From Planctobacterium marinum (GTDB taxonomy: Bacteria > Pseudomonadota > Gammaproteobacteria > Enterobacterales > Alteromonadaceae): a stretch of 64,000 bases of DNA. The stretch spans positions 124,001-188,000 of the forward strand of contig NZ_AP027272.1 in the NCBI RefSeq assembly GCF_036322805.1, written 5' to 3'. The notes under the pieces are model-generated. The model saw nothing but the letters and a program-made list of their open reading frames with translations, searched no databases and had not been told where the DNA came from. Position 1 is the first letter of the stretch, and each line of letters opens with the position of its first letter. Made by a program: the position numbers and the translations under genes. Below, piece by piece: positions 10,237 through 20,186 of the stretch.

Positions 10237-10656
10237 ATGGCAAAAAATAAAAAGCAATCTCAGCACGATAACGATGTGCCTGTCGCCGTTCGGCTGGACA
10301 AATGGCTCTGGGCTGCGCGTTTTTTCAAGACCCGAAGCCTGGCAAGAGACAATATTTCCGCGGGCAAAGTACAATATAATGGTGCTAAAGCAAAACCAGG
10401 TAAAATTGTCGAACCCGGAGCAGTGATCAAAGTGCCACAGGGCTATGATGAAAAAATTATTACGGTATTGCGAGTCTCTGAACAGCGGCTATCAGCGCCT
10501 TTGGCACAACAGCTTTACGAAGAGACGCGTTTAAGCGCTGAGAAACGCGCCGAGAATGCCGCTGCCAGAAAGCTCAATGCTTTCCACAGTCCAAGACCGG
10601 AGCAGCGGCCTGACAAAAAACAGCGCCGTGAGATAATTAAACTTAAGCACAGTTGA
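10237..10656 (+). CDS. hslR: Ribosome-associated heat-shock protein Hsp15 (S4 domain)
   Basis: Hsp15 binds free 50S subunits carrying a stalled nascent chain. The protein has 139 residues with an S4 RNA-binding domain at about residues 18-75 (VRLDKWLWAARFFKTRSLA, then GKVQYNGAKAKPGKIV). The C-terminal tail is basic. Strong AGGAG ribosome site before ATG 10237. It runs directly into hslO, as in E. coli, so the two are probably one heat-shock transcript. Confidence 0.93.
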   Translation: MAKNKKQSQHDNDVPVAVRLDKWLWAARFFKTRSLARDNISAGKVQYNGAKAKPGKIVEPGAVIKVPQGYDEKIITVLRVSEQRLSAPLAQQLYEETRLSAEKRAENAAARKLNAFHSPRPEQRPDKKQRREIIKLKHS

Positions 10657-10691
10657 TACACCCGAGACTGTGTCGATTAATGGAGCCAGTA

Positions 10692-11567
10692 ATGGATCAA
10701 ATACAACGCTTCCTGTTTGACAACGCCAATGTCAGAGGGGAAATAGTGCAACTATCCAGTAGCTACAAAGAGATGTTGCAAGCCCAGGCTTATCCCGAAA
10801 ATATTGAACGAGTGCTGGGGGAAATGGCGGTAGCCACTTCGATGCTGGTGGCAACTTTAAAAATTGAAGGTGAAGTCAGTTTGCAGGTACAGGGCAATGG
10901 CGCTGTTAAATACGCGCTGGTCACTGCCAATCATAAACAAGAAATGCGCGGTATTGCTCGCTGGGATGAGACTCCTGAGCAAAGTGAATTTATAGATATT
11001 TTCCAGGGCGGGATTTTCACCATCACTATTACCCCTGAAACCGGGCAAAGATATCAAGGTATTGTGGCGATAGACAAGCCTACCTTGGCGCAATGTCTGG
11101 AGGGCTATTTTAGTCAATCTGAACAGCTACCTACGCATATTGAATTACGTGTAGATACTAACAGCAAGCGCGCAGCCGGATTGTTCTTGCAAGTGGTCCC
11201 CGACACGGCAGAAAGCTCAGTTAATAAAGAAAATGCTGAGTTTGAACACCTCACTAAGTTGGCCGAGACCCTACAAACTAAAGAGCTAACCGAGCTGTCA
11301 TTTGAGCAAGTGTTGCATCGCCTGTACCACGAAGAACAAGTGAGAGTATTCGAGCCGCAATCTATTTGTTTTAAGTGCAGTTGTAGCCGAGTTAAGAGTG
11401 CAACAGCATTAAAGAGCATCGAAAAACAAGAGTTATTAGAAATTGTGGCAGAACATGGGCAGATAAAAATGAACTGTCAGTTTTGCCATGCGGAATATGT
11501 TTATGATGCGCTGGACGTTGAGGCCATTCACGCTGGCACATTTGAGCAGAGTCTTTCAGTTCAGTAA
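10692..11567 (+). CDS. hslO: Redox-regulated chaperone Hsp33
   Basis: Hsp33 is a holdase activated by oxidation and unfolding. This copy has 291 residues from ATG 10692, chosen because TGGAG lies about seven bases upstream and the protein then starts MDQIQRFLFDNANVRGE like its homologues; the frame is open further upstream. The redox switch is intact: CSC at about residue 234 and CQFC about 30 residues later, which bind zinc in the reduced form. It lies 35 bases after hslR. Confidence 0.95.
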   Translation: MDQIQRFLFDNANVRGEIVQLSSSYKEMLQAQAYPENIERVLGEMAVATSMLVATLKIEGEVSLQVQGNGAVKYALVTANHKQEMRGIARWDETPEQSEFIDIFQGGIFTITITPETGQRYQGIVAIDKPTLAQCLEGYFSQSEQLPTHIELRVDTNSKRAAGLFLQVVPDTAESSVNKENAEFEHLTKLAETLQTKELTELSFEQVLHRLYHEEQVRVFEPQSICFKCSCSRVKSATALKSIEKQELLEIVAEHGQIKMNCQFCHAEYVYDALDVEAIHAGTFEQSLSVQ

Positions 11568-11583
11568 AAACCTCTGATTTTGT

Positions 11584-11634
11584 CCCTTCTAACCAGTTTT
11601 GTAGCTTAAAGTTGACAAAACTGGTTTAGAAGGG
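11584..11634. repeat. Long inverted repeat downstream of hslO
   Basis: Two arms of about 19-20 bases (11584-11602 and 11615-11634) are nearly perfect complements: CCCTTCTAA-CCAGTTTTG pairs with CAAAACTGG-TTTAGAAGGG with one bulged base, around a 12-base loop. It begins 16 bases after the hslO stop. There is no U-run directly after the stem, so it is not a standard intrinsic terminator, but it could still end transcription or protect the 3' end. Confidence 0.6.
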
Positions 11635-11851
11635 CGACTTACCCTTCCAAAATCAAAAAAAATAGTTATTCATTTTTCCTATAACCTTATACATTTGATC
11701 AACTTTCAATGTCTCTTTCATTTCTTATAAATTAAATTAAAACAATGGCTTGTGCTCGTTGTTCAGTTCTATTGACTGAGTTTATTCGTAATATAAATAC
11801 AGTAAATATGAAAGTTTACGCACCTTTGTGGTACTTCTATTGCTGGGTGAC

Positions 11852-11879
11852 TTGTTTAAGCGCCTTATTTAAGTAGAAT
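11852..11879 (+). promoter_or_regulatory. Candidate sigma-70 promoter for pckA
   Basis: TTGTTT at 11852-11857 and TAGAAT at 11874-11879 with 16 bases between them, 55 bases before the pckA start. This is a match by eye only; no activator site was recognised. Confidence 0.35.
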
Positions 11880-11934
11880 TGCGCCGGTTTTTAAAGTGTA
11901 GTTCATCCTGAAAGTTTACTCAGAGGCAAACAAA

Positions 11935-13485
11935 ATGACGGCATCCCCCAAAAATCAACTTATCGATCTCTCTCCCTCAGAATTACTGGAGCACGCGTTG
12001 CGCGCAGGTGAAGGGGAATTCGCAGCCAATGGCGCGTTTGTGGTAAAAACCGGTGAACGCACAGGCCGTTCTCCAAATGATCGCTTTTTGGTTAAAGAGA
12101 GTTCAACGGAACAAAATATCGATTGGGGAAAAGTAAACAAGCCCGTTGAAGAAACCGTATTCAATGCCTTGTGGGACAAAGCTGAGCAATATTTATTACA
12201 ACAAAAACAATACTATGCTTCACATTTGGAAGTAGGCGCTGATCCGCAATTTAGTTTACCCATGGTGGTAAGAACAGAAACCGCCTGGCAACAACTGTTT
12301 GCTCGTAACTTATTCATCGTACCTGAGAGCTGGAATAGCAATGGTAAAACACCATGGCAAATCATCAATGTTCCCGGCTTGAAGTGTGACCCTGCCGTGG
12401 ATGGTACAAATAGTGACGGCGCCGTCATGATTAACTTTAAACAGCAGAAAGTGCTACTGGCAGGTATGCGTTATACCGGTGAAATGAAAAAAGCCATGTT
12501 TTCGGTGCAGAATTACTTGCTGCCAGAGCATGACATTCTTCCTATGCACTGTTCAGCCAATGTTGGCACTGATGAGAGTGTCACACTGTTCTTTGGTCTT
12601 TCAGGTACCGGGAAAACTACACTTTCTGCCGATCCTGAGCGCTTTTTGATTGGTGATGATGAGCACGGCTGGGCGAAAGGCAGCGTATTTAACATTGAGG
12701 GCGGTTGTTACGCTAAATGTATCGACCTGTCACAAGAAAAAGAACCGGTGATCTGGAATGCCATTAAATTTGGCACCATTCTGGAAAACGTACATCTGGA
12801 CGAAAATCGCGTACCAGACTTCACTAACACTGAATTGACTCAAAACTCTCGCGCTGCTTACCCGCTAGAACACATTGAAAAACGCAAATTGGAAAACCGG
12901 GCTGGCGAGCCCAAATCTGTGGTATTTCTGACCTGTGATGTAAGTGGTGTATTACCACCTGTATCGATCCTTTCTGAGGAAGCTGCGGCTTACCATTTTT
13001 TGAGTGGTTATACTGCTAAAGTGGGCTCTACAGAGATTGGCTCCACAGCAGCCATCGAGTCCACATTCTCAACTTGTTTTGGTGCACCTTTCTTCCCACG
13101 TCCGGCAAGTGTTTACGCCGAGCTATTGATGAAGCGTGTTCGCGAATTCAACAGTAAAGTGTATTTGGTCAATACTGGTTGGACTGGCGGTCCTTACGGT
13201 GTTGGTCAGCGTTTTGATATCCCAACCACACGAGCCATCATCACTGCCATTGTTGAGGGTAAGTTGGAAGGAGTGGAAACCCAAACACTGTCACAACTGG
13301 GCTTAAGTGTGCCTGTTGCAGTGCCCGGGGTTGATAGTAAATTATTGGATCCCAAGCAAACCTGGCAAGATCAGGAAGAATATCAGAAGTACCTGGAAAA
13401 ACTGATTGCTGAGTTTACGGAGAATTTTGAAAAGTACCAGGTATCGGACGCGATCAAAAATGCTGGTCCTGATCTAGCTCGATAA
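11935..13485 (+). CDS. pckA: Phosphoenolpyruvate carboxykinase (ATP)
   Basis: PckA converts oxaloacetate and ATP to phosphoenolpyruvate, the first committed step of gluconeogenesis. It has 516 residues (E. coli 540). The kinase P-loop [11 protein letters not shown] lies at about residue 221, preceded by the metal/substrate motif [16 protein letters not shown] and followed by GDDEHGW. The N-terminal [12 protein letters not shown] motif binds oxaloacetate. A strong terminator follows. The gene lies beside envZ-ompR as in other gammaproteobacteria. Confidence 0.97.
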   Translation: MTASPKNQLIDLSPSELLEHALRAGEGEFAANGAFVVKTGERTGRSPNDRFLVKESSTEQNIDWGKVNKPVEETVFNALWDKAEQYLLQQKQYYASHLEVGADPQFSLPMVVRTETAWQQLFARNLFIVPESWNSNGKTPWQIINVPGLKCDPAVDGTNSDGAVMINFKQQKVLLAGMRYTGEMKKAMFSVQNYLLPEHDILPMHCSANVGTDESVTLFFGLSGTGKTTLSADPERFLIGDDEHGWAKGSVFNIEGGCYAKCIDLSQEKEPVIWNAIKFGTILENVHLDENRVPDFTNTELTQNSRAAYPLEHIEKRKLENRAGEPKSVVFLTCDVSGVLPPVSILSEEAAAYHFLSGYTAKVGSTEIGSTAAIESTFSTCFGAPFFPRPASVYAELLMKRVREFNSKVYLVNTGWTGGPYGVGQRFDIPTTRAIITAIVEGKLEGVETQTLSQLGLSVPVAVPGVDSKLLDPKQTWQDQEEYQKYLEKLIAEFTENFEKYQVSDAIKNAGPDLAR

Positions 13486-13514
13486 GAATAACAAAAACCA
13501 GGACTAGCCTATTC

Positions 13515-13542
13515 AAGCCCGGACCAACCACCGGGCTTTTTT
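13515..13542 (+). terminator. Rho-independent terminator of pckA
   Basis: Stem AAGCCCGG/CCGGGCTT (13515-13522 and 13531-13538) with an eight-base loop and a T-run on the plus strand, 30 bases after the pckA stop. A second inverted repeat (GCCCAATG.../...CATTGGGC) follows at about 13544-13569 before the convergent envZ end. Confidence 0.85.
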
Positions 13543-13597
13543 GTGCCCAATGGATTTGTTTTCATTGGGCCCCCTTAGATGAGCTGTTTTTCTTAGG

Positions 13598-14899
13598 TTA
13601 CTTTTTGGTGGAAAGGGTGACGGTTGCCAGTAATCCACCTTCAGGATGATTCTTCAATTGTACAGTACCACCATGCATGTCCACTATGCGCTTGATGATG
13701 GCCAATCCCAGTCCAGACCCGGTAGATCCGCGGGCCTTATCACCTTGCTTGAAAGGTTGGAACAAATCTTCGATTTCGTCTTCTGGTATACCTTTGCCGT
13801 AATCCCTGACAGAGAAGCGCACAATGTGGGCTTTTTTGTCGTACTCTGAACTGAGCAAAATATTGTCGCTGCCGTAACGAAAGGCGTTTTCGATGAGATT
13901 GTCTAACACGCGTTTAATAGCTACTTTGCGCACCAGAATTTGCGGAATCGCTGTAAGCTGCAGTTGGATATTGTGGTGTTCTTCGATGTTTCTCGCCAGC
14001 ACAGCATCATTGATAAGCTCATTTACGTCGGTTAGCTCGCGTTTCTCGCCCTTGTCGTGGCGAACGTAATCGATAAACTGATCTATTATGTCATTCATAT
14101 CTTCGATATCGTGAATGATGCCTTCAGAAATCCAATCTTGATCCTGTGGCAGCATCTCTGTCGCGATGCGAATTCGCGTTAATGGCGTTCTCAGATCGTG
14201 TGAGATACCTGCGGTTAACAGTGCCCGGTCATCCTCTAATTGTTTAATCCCTTTGGCCATCTGATTAAAGGCGCGGGTAACCGACACTATCTCGGTGGAA
14301 CCTTCTTCAGCGAGAGGGGGAGGAATGTCACCCTTCCCGACTTTTATAGCGGCCCTTTGCAGTGCTAATAGTGGGCGATTGAGACGCCTGACAAATAGCC
14401 AGCCTCCGGCGACACTGAGCACCCCAATAACCATTAAAAAGAAGGTCAATGGCGAGATGTTTGGATCGTTAACACTGCTCAGGGGGACTGTTATCCAGAA
14501 ATTGGGCGCTTGTGGTGGCCTGATCCAAAATACATTCTGGCCATCTTCTTTTACGTTTACCCTGACTTCTGCGGGGCCACCCAACTCTTGTGACATTTCA
14601 CGGGTAAAAAACTGATAGTAAGTGGCGTCAGCTAAGCCGTTTTCCAGTGCCCGAGCTTCACTGTAGATGCGTATCCCCGTGGCTTCAAAAAAACGTTGGT
14701 GAAAGATCGGATCGCGGTGATCCATGCCATCAATAAACAAGACCTTTATCTGGGTCGCCAATAAGCTGTTTATCTGTTTATAGCTGGGGCCAATGAAGTA
14801 ATAAGTTGCTGATAGATAAGAAACCACCTGATTGATTAACAGCAGCACGCCGATGAGCAGCACCGTTTGCCCGAAGGCGCTTTGGGGTTTTATGCGCAT
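13598..14899 (-). CDS. envZ: Osmosensor histidine kinase EnvZ
   Basis: Membrane sensor kinase of 433 residues, partner of OmpR. Two membrane helices (about residues 10-30 and 152-172) bracket a periplasmic domain; HAMP follows, then the H-box [12 protein letters not shown] with the phosphorylated His near residue 232, the N-box [10 protein letters not shown], and the ATP lid [15 protein letters not shown] with GSGLGLAI. The gene is 40 bases after ompR on the same strand. Confidence 0.94.
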   Translation of the reverse strand: MRIKPQSAFGQTVLLIGVLLLINQVVSYLSATYYFIGPSYKQINSLLATQIKVLFIDGMDHRDPIFHQRFFEATGIRIYSEARALENGLADATYYQFFTREMSQELGGPAEVRVNVKEDGQNVFWIRPPQAPNFWITVPLSSVNDPNISPLTFFLMVIGVLSVAGGWLFVRRLNRPLLALQRAAIKVGKGDIPPPLAEEGSTEIVSVTRAFNQMAKGIKQLEDDRALLTAGISHDLRTPLTRIRIATEMLPQDQDWISEGIIHDIEDMNDIIDQFIDYVRHDKGEKRELTDVNELINDAVLARNIEEHHNIQLQLTAIPQILVRKVAIKRVLDNLIENAFRYGSDNILLSSEYDKKAHIVRFSVRDYGKGIPEDEIEDLFQPFKQGDKARGSTGSGLGLAIIKRIVDMHGGTVQLKNHPEGGLLATVTLSTKK

Positions 14900-14939
14900 A
14901 AAGGAAATACCCGGAATGCTTTACGCATTCCGGCTCTGA

Positions 14940-15680
14940 TTATTGATTAGAAGCTGCGGCGACACTGTCACCATCTGGCACAAATACGTAGCCTAAGCCC
15001 CATACGGTTTGTATATAACGGGGATTGGCCGGGTCTTCCTCCAGCATTCTGCGCAAGCGTGATACCTGTACATCAATACTGCGCTCTAGTGCACTGTAAT
15101 CTCGGCCACGTGCCAAGTTCATTAATTTATCTCGAGATAATGGCTCCCTGGGATGGGTCACTAACGCTTTTAATACCGCAAATTCGCCGCTGGTAAGTGT
15201 AATGGGTTCGCCATCAGCCAGCATTTCTCGGGTACCGAGATTTAAACTGTACTGTCCGAAACTTACAATCTGTTCTTCTCTTGATGGTGCACCCGGGGCT
15301 TCACTGGCATTGCGTCTTAATACTGCTTTAATGCGCGCCAGCAGCTCTCTTGGGTTAAAGGGTTTGGGTAGGTAATCATCGGCACCCATTTCCAAGCCAA
15401 TAATACGGTCAACTTCATCGCCCTTAGCCGTTAACATGACGATAGGCAATTTGTTTTCTTTCTGGCGCAAACGTCGGCAGATAGACAGACCATCTTCACC
15501 CGGCAGCATTAAATCCAAGACCATCAGGTGGAAATTTTCGCGCTCAAGGAGACGATCCATTTGTTCTGCGTTGGCAGCACTGCGAACCTGATAGCCTTGT
15601 TCTACCAGGTAGCGCTCCAGCAAACTACGCAAGCGCATATCATCATCTACTACCAAAATTTTGGGGGTTTCTTGTCCCAT
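14940..15680 (-). CDS. ompR: Response regulator OmpR
   Basis: OmpR/PhoB-class regulator of 246 residues. The receiver domain occupies about residues 1-125, with acidic pocket DDD at 12-14, phospho-acceptor Asp56 (VLDLMLPGEDG) and Lys near 105 (PKPFNPREL). A winged-helix DNA-binding domain follows from about 140 to 235 (SGEFAVLKALVTHPREPLSRDKL, RRMLEEDP, VWGLGYVF). It is the first gene of the ompR-envZ pair; its promoter lies in 15681-15843. Confidence 0.95.
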   Translation of the reverse strand: MGQETPKILVVDDDMRLRSLLERYLVEQGYQVRSAANAEQMDRLLERENFHLMVLDLMLPGEDGLSICRRLRQKENKLPIVMLTAKGDEVDRIIGLEMGADDYLPKPFNPRELLARIKAVLRRNASEAPGAPSREEQIVSFGQYSLNLGTREMLADGEPITLTSGEFAVLKALVTHPREPLSRDKLMNLARGRDYSALERSIDVQVSRLRRMLEEDPANPRYIQTVWGLGYVFVPDGDSVAAASNQ

Positions 15681-15843
15681 AACGGTTCCACCAGATTATG
15701 TTTTCATTCACCATCTAATATAGAGGATAAGAACGGAAAATAAACCGTGCAGAATGTAAGCAGGTGCCTCAAAGTGTTTCCGAATGTTTCAATAGCGGCC
15801 TAATGAATGCTGTTCACTTAAAATGTAACAATGATGTAGGCGT

Positions 15844-16746
15844 TTAACTGTCGGCAACCCAATCCATTTGAAAGCTGGAACGACGCTTTTTGTCCATTAT
15901 TTCTTCAATGAGTGGCGTTAAAATTAATTCCATCGCCAATCCCATTTTACCACCAGGTACAACGAGGGTGTTTATTTGAGACATGAATGCACCATCAATC
16001 ATTTGTAACAAGAATGGAAAGTCTACATTCTTCATCTCTCTTCGGAATCGCACTACCACGAAACTTTCATCAGAGGATGGAATAGTACGGTGACTGAATG
16101 GGTTGGAAGTGTCTACAGTGGGTACCCGCTGAAAGTTTATATGTGTCTGGCTAAATTGCGGGGTGATAAAGCGGAAGTAATCTTCCATGCTGCGCACAAT
16201 ACTGCCCATTACAGCTTCTCGACTATGACCCCGTTCTGATGTGTCCCGTACGATCTTCTGGATCCATTCCAGATTGACTATCGGTACCATTCCCACCAGT
16301 AAATCTACGTGCTTGGCCACATTGATTTCTTCTGTTACGACGCCGCCATGTAAACCCTCATAGAATAGGCAGTCGGTATTTTCTGGTAAGTCTTGCCAAG
16401 GGGTGAAGGTACCAGGCATTTGATTAAATGGCACAGCATCATCGAAAGTGTGCAGATATTGCCGACTCTTTCCCTGGCCGCTTTCGCCGTACTGCCGAAA
16501 AGTTTCAGCCAGCATTTCGAAGTCATTGGCTTTTGGACCAAAATAGCTAATGTGTCTACCTTGTTCCTGTGCTTTTCTTATCTCGACTTCCATCTCTGGA
16601 CGAGTAAATCGGTGATAACTATCGCCGGATACCATCGCGGCGTTAATACTCAGGTTGCGGAAGATGTGCCTTACAGCATTGGTGGTAGTAGTAGTGCCTG
16701 CACCGGAAGAACCCGTTATGGCAACAATTGGATGTTTGACTGACAT
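15844..16746 (-). CDS. prkB: Orphan phosphoribulokinase-like protein (PrkB family)
   Basis: A 300-residue class I bacterial phosphoribulokinase homologue. The P-loop GSSGAGTTTTT at about residues 12-22 lacks the usual Lys, as in other bacterial PRKs. FYEGLHGG and the RDTSERGHSREAV basic segment are visible. No RuBisCO or Calvin-cycle gene is nearby, as for E. coli prkB, so the true role is not carbon fixation and is unknown. It is divergent from the exonuclease gene and lies next to ompR, without evidence of a shared transcript. Confidence 0.88.
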   Translation of the reverse strand: MSVKHPIVAITGSSGAGTTTTTNAVRHIFRNLSINAAMVSGDSYHRFTRPEMEVEIRKAQEQGRHISYFGPKANDFEMLAETFRQYGESGQGKSRQYLHTFDDAVPFNQMPGTFTPWQDLPENTDCLFYEGLHGGVVTEEINVAKHVDLLVGMVPIVNLEWIQKIVRDTSERGHSREAVMGSIVRSMEDYFRFITPQFSQTHINFQRVPTVDTSNPFSHRTIPSSDESFVVVRFRREMKNVDFPFLLQMIDGAFMSQINTLVVPGGKMGLAMELILTPLIEEIMDKKRRSSFQMDWVADS

Positions 16747-16891
16747 AATAGTCTAGAGCGCACTCTAGTTAGTTATTGAGTCATTGTTATAGGCATTTGT
16801 GTAGTTCAGGTCAAGCGCTGGACAAATTTATTCATATCAATTTTGGACGCATTTGCTATAACTAAAGAAACTTATTCACAACAAAATCAGC

Positions 16892-17485
16892 ATGAGCAGC
16901 CTTGTAATTTTTGACACTGAATTCACTGCGTGGCCCGGATCAAGAGAGCACAACTGGTCACGGCAAGGGGAGGCTCGGGAAATTATTCAACTGGCCGCGC
17001 TGAAAATAAAGGTACAACAGAAACGGTTGTCTGCTGTGGCATCATTTAATGTATTGGTTAAGCCCACCATTAATCCGAATCTAAGTGAATACATACAGGA
17101 GTTAACCGGCATCAGGCAGCAAGTAGTTGAGGATCACGGTGTGGATTATCCTTCCTGTGCTGAGCTATTTCACGAGTTTATCGAGAACGGAACATTGCCC
17201 TGTTATTCGTGGGGACCGGATGTCAAAGTGCTAAAGGAAAACCATCATTTTAATCAAAAACAATGGCTTTACCGCGAAGATTCATTCATAGATTTGAAGA
17301 CCTGTATTAAGAGCAAGGGGCTACCATTCACACAGTTGATAAGTGGCGATTTAGCGGCAAAAGTTGACAAGCCTCTTGTCGGCCACAAACACAATGCATT
17401 GTATGATGTGAAGAGTATTTTAGTTTTTTTGCAAACACTTATTGAGCAGAACAGGTTAGACTTAAGTGATTTGTATTTGGAATGA
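16892..17485 (+). CDS. DEDDh-type 3'-5' exonuclease (Eri1/KapD-like)
   Basis: A 197-residue single-domain exonuclease. The DEDDh metal site is complete: D8 and E10 in FDTEFTAWPGS, the Asp of SWGPDVKVL near residue 111, and HNALYDVKS near residues 168-173. This fits the RNA/DNA exonuclease group containing KapD and Eri1; the natural substrate cannot be told. The stop overlaps or adjoins the next gene, so the pair is an operon. Confidence 0.82.
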   Translation: MSSLVIFDTEFTAWPGSREHNWSRQGEAREIIQLAALKIKVQQKRLSAVASFNVLVKPTINPNLSEYIQELTGIRQQVVEDHGVDYPSCAELFHEFIENGTLPCYSWGPDVKVLKENHHFNQKQWLYREDSFIDLKTCIKSKGLPFTQLISGDLAAKVDKPLVGHKHNALYDVKSILVFLQTLIEQNRLDLSDLYLE

Positions 17486-17499
17486 AGAAGAGGTATTCA

Positions 17500-17937
17500 A
17501 TGGACAAATTTATGGATGCGGCGATACAAGAAGCCGAGAAAGGATTGGCTAATGGCGGTATCCCGATAGGTTCAGTAATCGTGCACAGTGGCGAAATTAT
17601 AGGTCGTGGTCATAATCAGCGAGTTCAGAAAGGCAGCTGTACATTACACGGCGAAATGGACGCATTGGAAAACGCTGGCCGACAACCCGCAAGTGTTTAT
17701 CAAAACAGTATTTTGTATACAACGTTATCGCCATGTTCTATGTGTACCGGCGCAATCTTACTTTACGGCATTCCTAAGGTGGTCATTGGTGAGAACAAAA
17801 CCTTCATGGGCGAAGAAGAACTATTAAAGAGTCGAGGCGTGGAAGTCGTTGTAGTTGACGATGCTCGCTGTAGCAAACTGATGGATGATTTTATTGCTGC
17901 TAAGCCAGAACTCTGGAATGAAGATATCGGCGTTTAA
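17500..17937 (+). CDS. Nucleoside/cytosine deaminase family protein
   Basis: Zinc-dependent deaminase of the cytidine deaminase-like fold; 145 residues from ATG 17500, which has AGAGGT upstream; an ATG at 17482 overlapping the previous stop is the alternative. The zinc site is intact: HGEMDAL (His and catalytic Glu) and PCSMCTGAIL (two Cys). The sequence resembles yeast-type cytosine deaminase and guanine deaminase groups more than tRNA adenosine deaminase TadA; the base it acts on is not settled. Confidence 0.82.
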   Translation: MDKFMDAAIQEAEKGLANGGIPIGSVIVHSGEIIGRGHNQRVQKGSCTLHGEMDALENAGRQPASVYQNSILYTTLSPCSMCTGAILLYGIPKVVIGENKTFMGEEELLKSRGVEVVVVDDARCSKLMDDFIAAKPELWNEDIGV

Positions 17938-17972
17938 ACCGTTTAATAACATCATTAAATCACACTCATAGA

Positions 17973-17998
17973 AAGCTCCTGAAAAGGAGCTTTTTTGT
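17973..17998 (+). terminator. Rho-independent terminator after the deaminase gene
   Basis: Stem AAGCTCCT/AGGAGCTT with a GAAA tetraloop followed by a run of T, 35 bases after the stop codon. Clear for the plus strand. Confidence 0.88.
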
Positions 17999-18556
17999 TT
18001 TTCGGGGTAAATTCTCGATAAAAAAATAATAAACCCCTATTAATATGGATTAATTAGGATAGTAAGTACTTGCTGGGAGGGGTTGATTGCTCTGGCAATA
18101 TCTAAACTTTTTTAGTCCATTTTTTGCTTTTTTGATATTGGTGAATATTTTTTTTAATGATTTTTGTGTTTCTATCATTCGATAAAATGTCTCTAAAGTG
18201 GTAGATTTTGCTGTTAAATTGCAAAGCTGTTTTTGCGGTATGCTGTTCTGTAAAAATAAAAAGAGAACTTTCATCTGGTTAGTGTTGTATATTATCACTT
18301 TCATTTAAAAGTAATGATTTTTGTTTTTGTAATTTCCATTTTCTGTATTATCAGAAATGCTAAAAAGTTGATTTTGATTGAAAAAACATCAATTAAATAG
18401 TTGCCTTATGATGTGTAAGTGTTTACAAACATGGGCTGCTTGTGAACTCATTCTACTTACAGTGATAGAAAATCGTAAAAATTATTAAAAAATGCTCTGA
18501 TTGCGGATGAAATACTCAATAGAAACATGGGTTTATGGTGTTTTTATCGAGGATAT
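17999..18556. other. AT-rich gene-poor stretch between deaminase and purD
   Basis: About 560 bases, visibly richer in A/T than the neighbours. One 84-codon minus-strand frame (18050-18304) has no ribosome site and no recognisable protein character, so it is not called. I see no tRNA, riboswitch or insertion-sequence end. A weak palindromic TGTAAGTGTTTACA lies near 18414. Confidence 0.4.
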
Positions 18557-18586
18557 AAAAAATCCAGGGCAATGCCTGGATTTTTA
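18557..18586 (-). terminator. Rho-independent terminator of purD
   Basis: Read on the minus strand: AAAATCCAGG, five-base loop, CCTGGATTTTTT, about 90 bases after the purD stop. Because the stem is flanked by A on one side and T on the other it can work in both directions. Confidence 0.8.
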
Positions 18587-18677
18587 TCTGTTGGAAACCA
18601 TCTTGCCTTTAAAATGCTTAAAAAAAGCAGTAATCTGTGGCTAAAATTCAATAAGTTGATTGTAAAATGCTGTTCGG

Positions 18678-19961
18678 TTACGCTTCTCTTGCTATCGCAC
18701 GCCATGCAATGTCGTTGCGATAGTAAATATCTTCCCAATTAATGCAATCAACAAGTTGATAGGCTGCTTTTTGGGCGTCTGTTACAGAATTACCGAGTGC
18801 TGTAGCACATAAAACACGCCCTCCGTTAGTAAGTATACACTCACCTGATGTTTTGGTGCCTGCGTGAAATATTTTGCCCTGCAATAATTCTGCTTGTTCA
18901 AAACCGGTGATCTCAAGCCCTTTTTGATAGGCTTCTGGATAGCCTCCGGCTGCCAATACAACACCTACTGCAGCTTGTTGTGTAAAGCTGATTTCAGTGT
19001 TGTGTAGGTTGGAATGAAGAGCAGCCGTCACTAACTCCACTAAATCAGATTCAAGACGTAGCATAATAGGTTGTGTCTCTGGATCACCAAATCGACAGTT
19101 AAACTCGATGACTTTTGGAGCTCCCTCTTTAGTGATCATTAAGCCGGCATATAAGAAACCGGTGTAAGGCATACCATCTTCGAACATGCCTTTCATGGTT
19201 GGATTAATCACTTCATCCATGATGCGTTTGTGAATTTCATCGGTAACGACAGGAGCAGGCGAGTAGGCCCCCATACCGCCGGTGTTTAAACCCGTATCAC
19301 CTTCTCCAACGCGTTTGTGGTCTTGGCTGGTGGCAAAAGGAAGCGCTGTCGTGCCATCGGCCATGACGATGAAGCTTGCTTCTTCGCCTTCAAGGAATTC
19401 TTCTATCACAACTCGCGAGCCAGCATCGCCAAATTTATTGTCAGCCAGCATATCCTGTATGGCATTGATGGCTTGCTCTTCTGTTTCCGCCACAATAACG
19501 CCTTTACCGGCAGCAAGCCCGTCGGCTTTTACTACTATAGGGGCACCTTGCGCTTTAACATAAGCGATAGCGGGTTCAATTTCTTCGAACACAGCATATG
19601 CTGCTGTAGGAATGGCGTGTCGAGCAAGGAAATCTTTACTAAAAGATTTTGAGCCTTCAAGCTGCGCTGCTGCTTTACGGGGACCGAAAATCTTCAATCC
19701 TTGTTGTTCAAACAGGTCGGTGATACCTAAAACAAGAGGGGCTTCAGGACCGACAATTGTCATGTCAATCTGGTTTTCCTGGGCAAAAGCCAGTAAGGCA
19801 TGAATATCCTCTGCTGCAATATCGACGTTTTGACATTTTGCTTCTTGCGCGGTGCCTGCATTGCCTGGTGCCACAAATACAGTTTCAACTTTCGAAGATT
19901 GCGCTACTTTATATGAGAGAGCGTGTTCTCTGCCGCCTGCACCCACAACCAGTATTTTCAT
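18678..19961 (-). CDS. purD: Phosphoribosylamine-glycine ligase
   Basis: PurD joins phosphoribosylamine and glycine with ATP in the second step of purine synthesis. It has 427 residues, full length. The N-terminus MKILVVGAGGREHALSYK is the nucleotide-binding start; GPEAPLVLGITD, the ATP-grasp core (VVKADGLAAGKGVIVAE) and EFNCRFGDPETQPIM follow. It stands alone here: purH, its usual partner, is not in the adjoining sequence. Confidence 0.97.
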   Translation of the reverse strand: MKILVVGAGGREHALSYKVAQSSKVETVFVAPGNAGTAQEAKCQNVDIAAEDIHALLAFAQENQIDMTIVGPEAPLVLGITDLFEQQGLKIFGPRKAAAQLEGSKSFSKDFLARHAIPTAAYAVFEEIEPAIAYVKAQGAPIVVKADGLAAGKGVIVAETEEQAINAIQDMLADNKFGDAGSRVVIEEFLEGEEASFIVMADGTTALPFATSQDHKRVGEGDTGLNTGGMGAYSPAPVVTDEIHKRIMDEVINPTMKGMFEDGMPYTGFLYAGLMITKEGAPKVIEFNCRFGDPETQPIMLRLESDLVELVTAALHSNLHNTEISFTQQAAVGVVLAAGGYPEAYQKGLEITGFEQAELLQGKIFHAGTKTSGECILTNGGRVLCATALGNSVTDAQKAAYQLVDCINWEDIYYRNDIAWRAIAREA

Positions 19962-20186
19962 GTTAGTAGTCCTGCTGTTCTATGATTAGAATGAATAACT
20001 TGTATTACATAGTTCAAGAAGGGTATCTACACTGCAATCAGACGCGATGTCCTGTTTGTGTTTGGCGGGATTTTAGTAAGCAAAGTGTAAAATGTTTTGA
20101 TACTTATATCACTACCAGATACCCAGCTAAGTTCGCCTATGACGAAGGCGGCGAAGTATAACAGATAGGTCAGAGTTAAGCGAAAA

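Noticed and set aside
18050-18304. 84-codon minus-strand frame in the AT-rich gap
   Set aside because: No ribosome site, biased composition from A/T-rich DNA, no recognisable motif.
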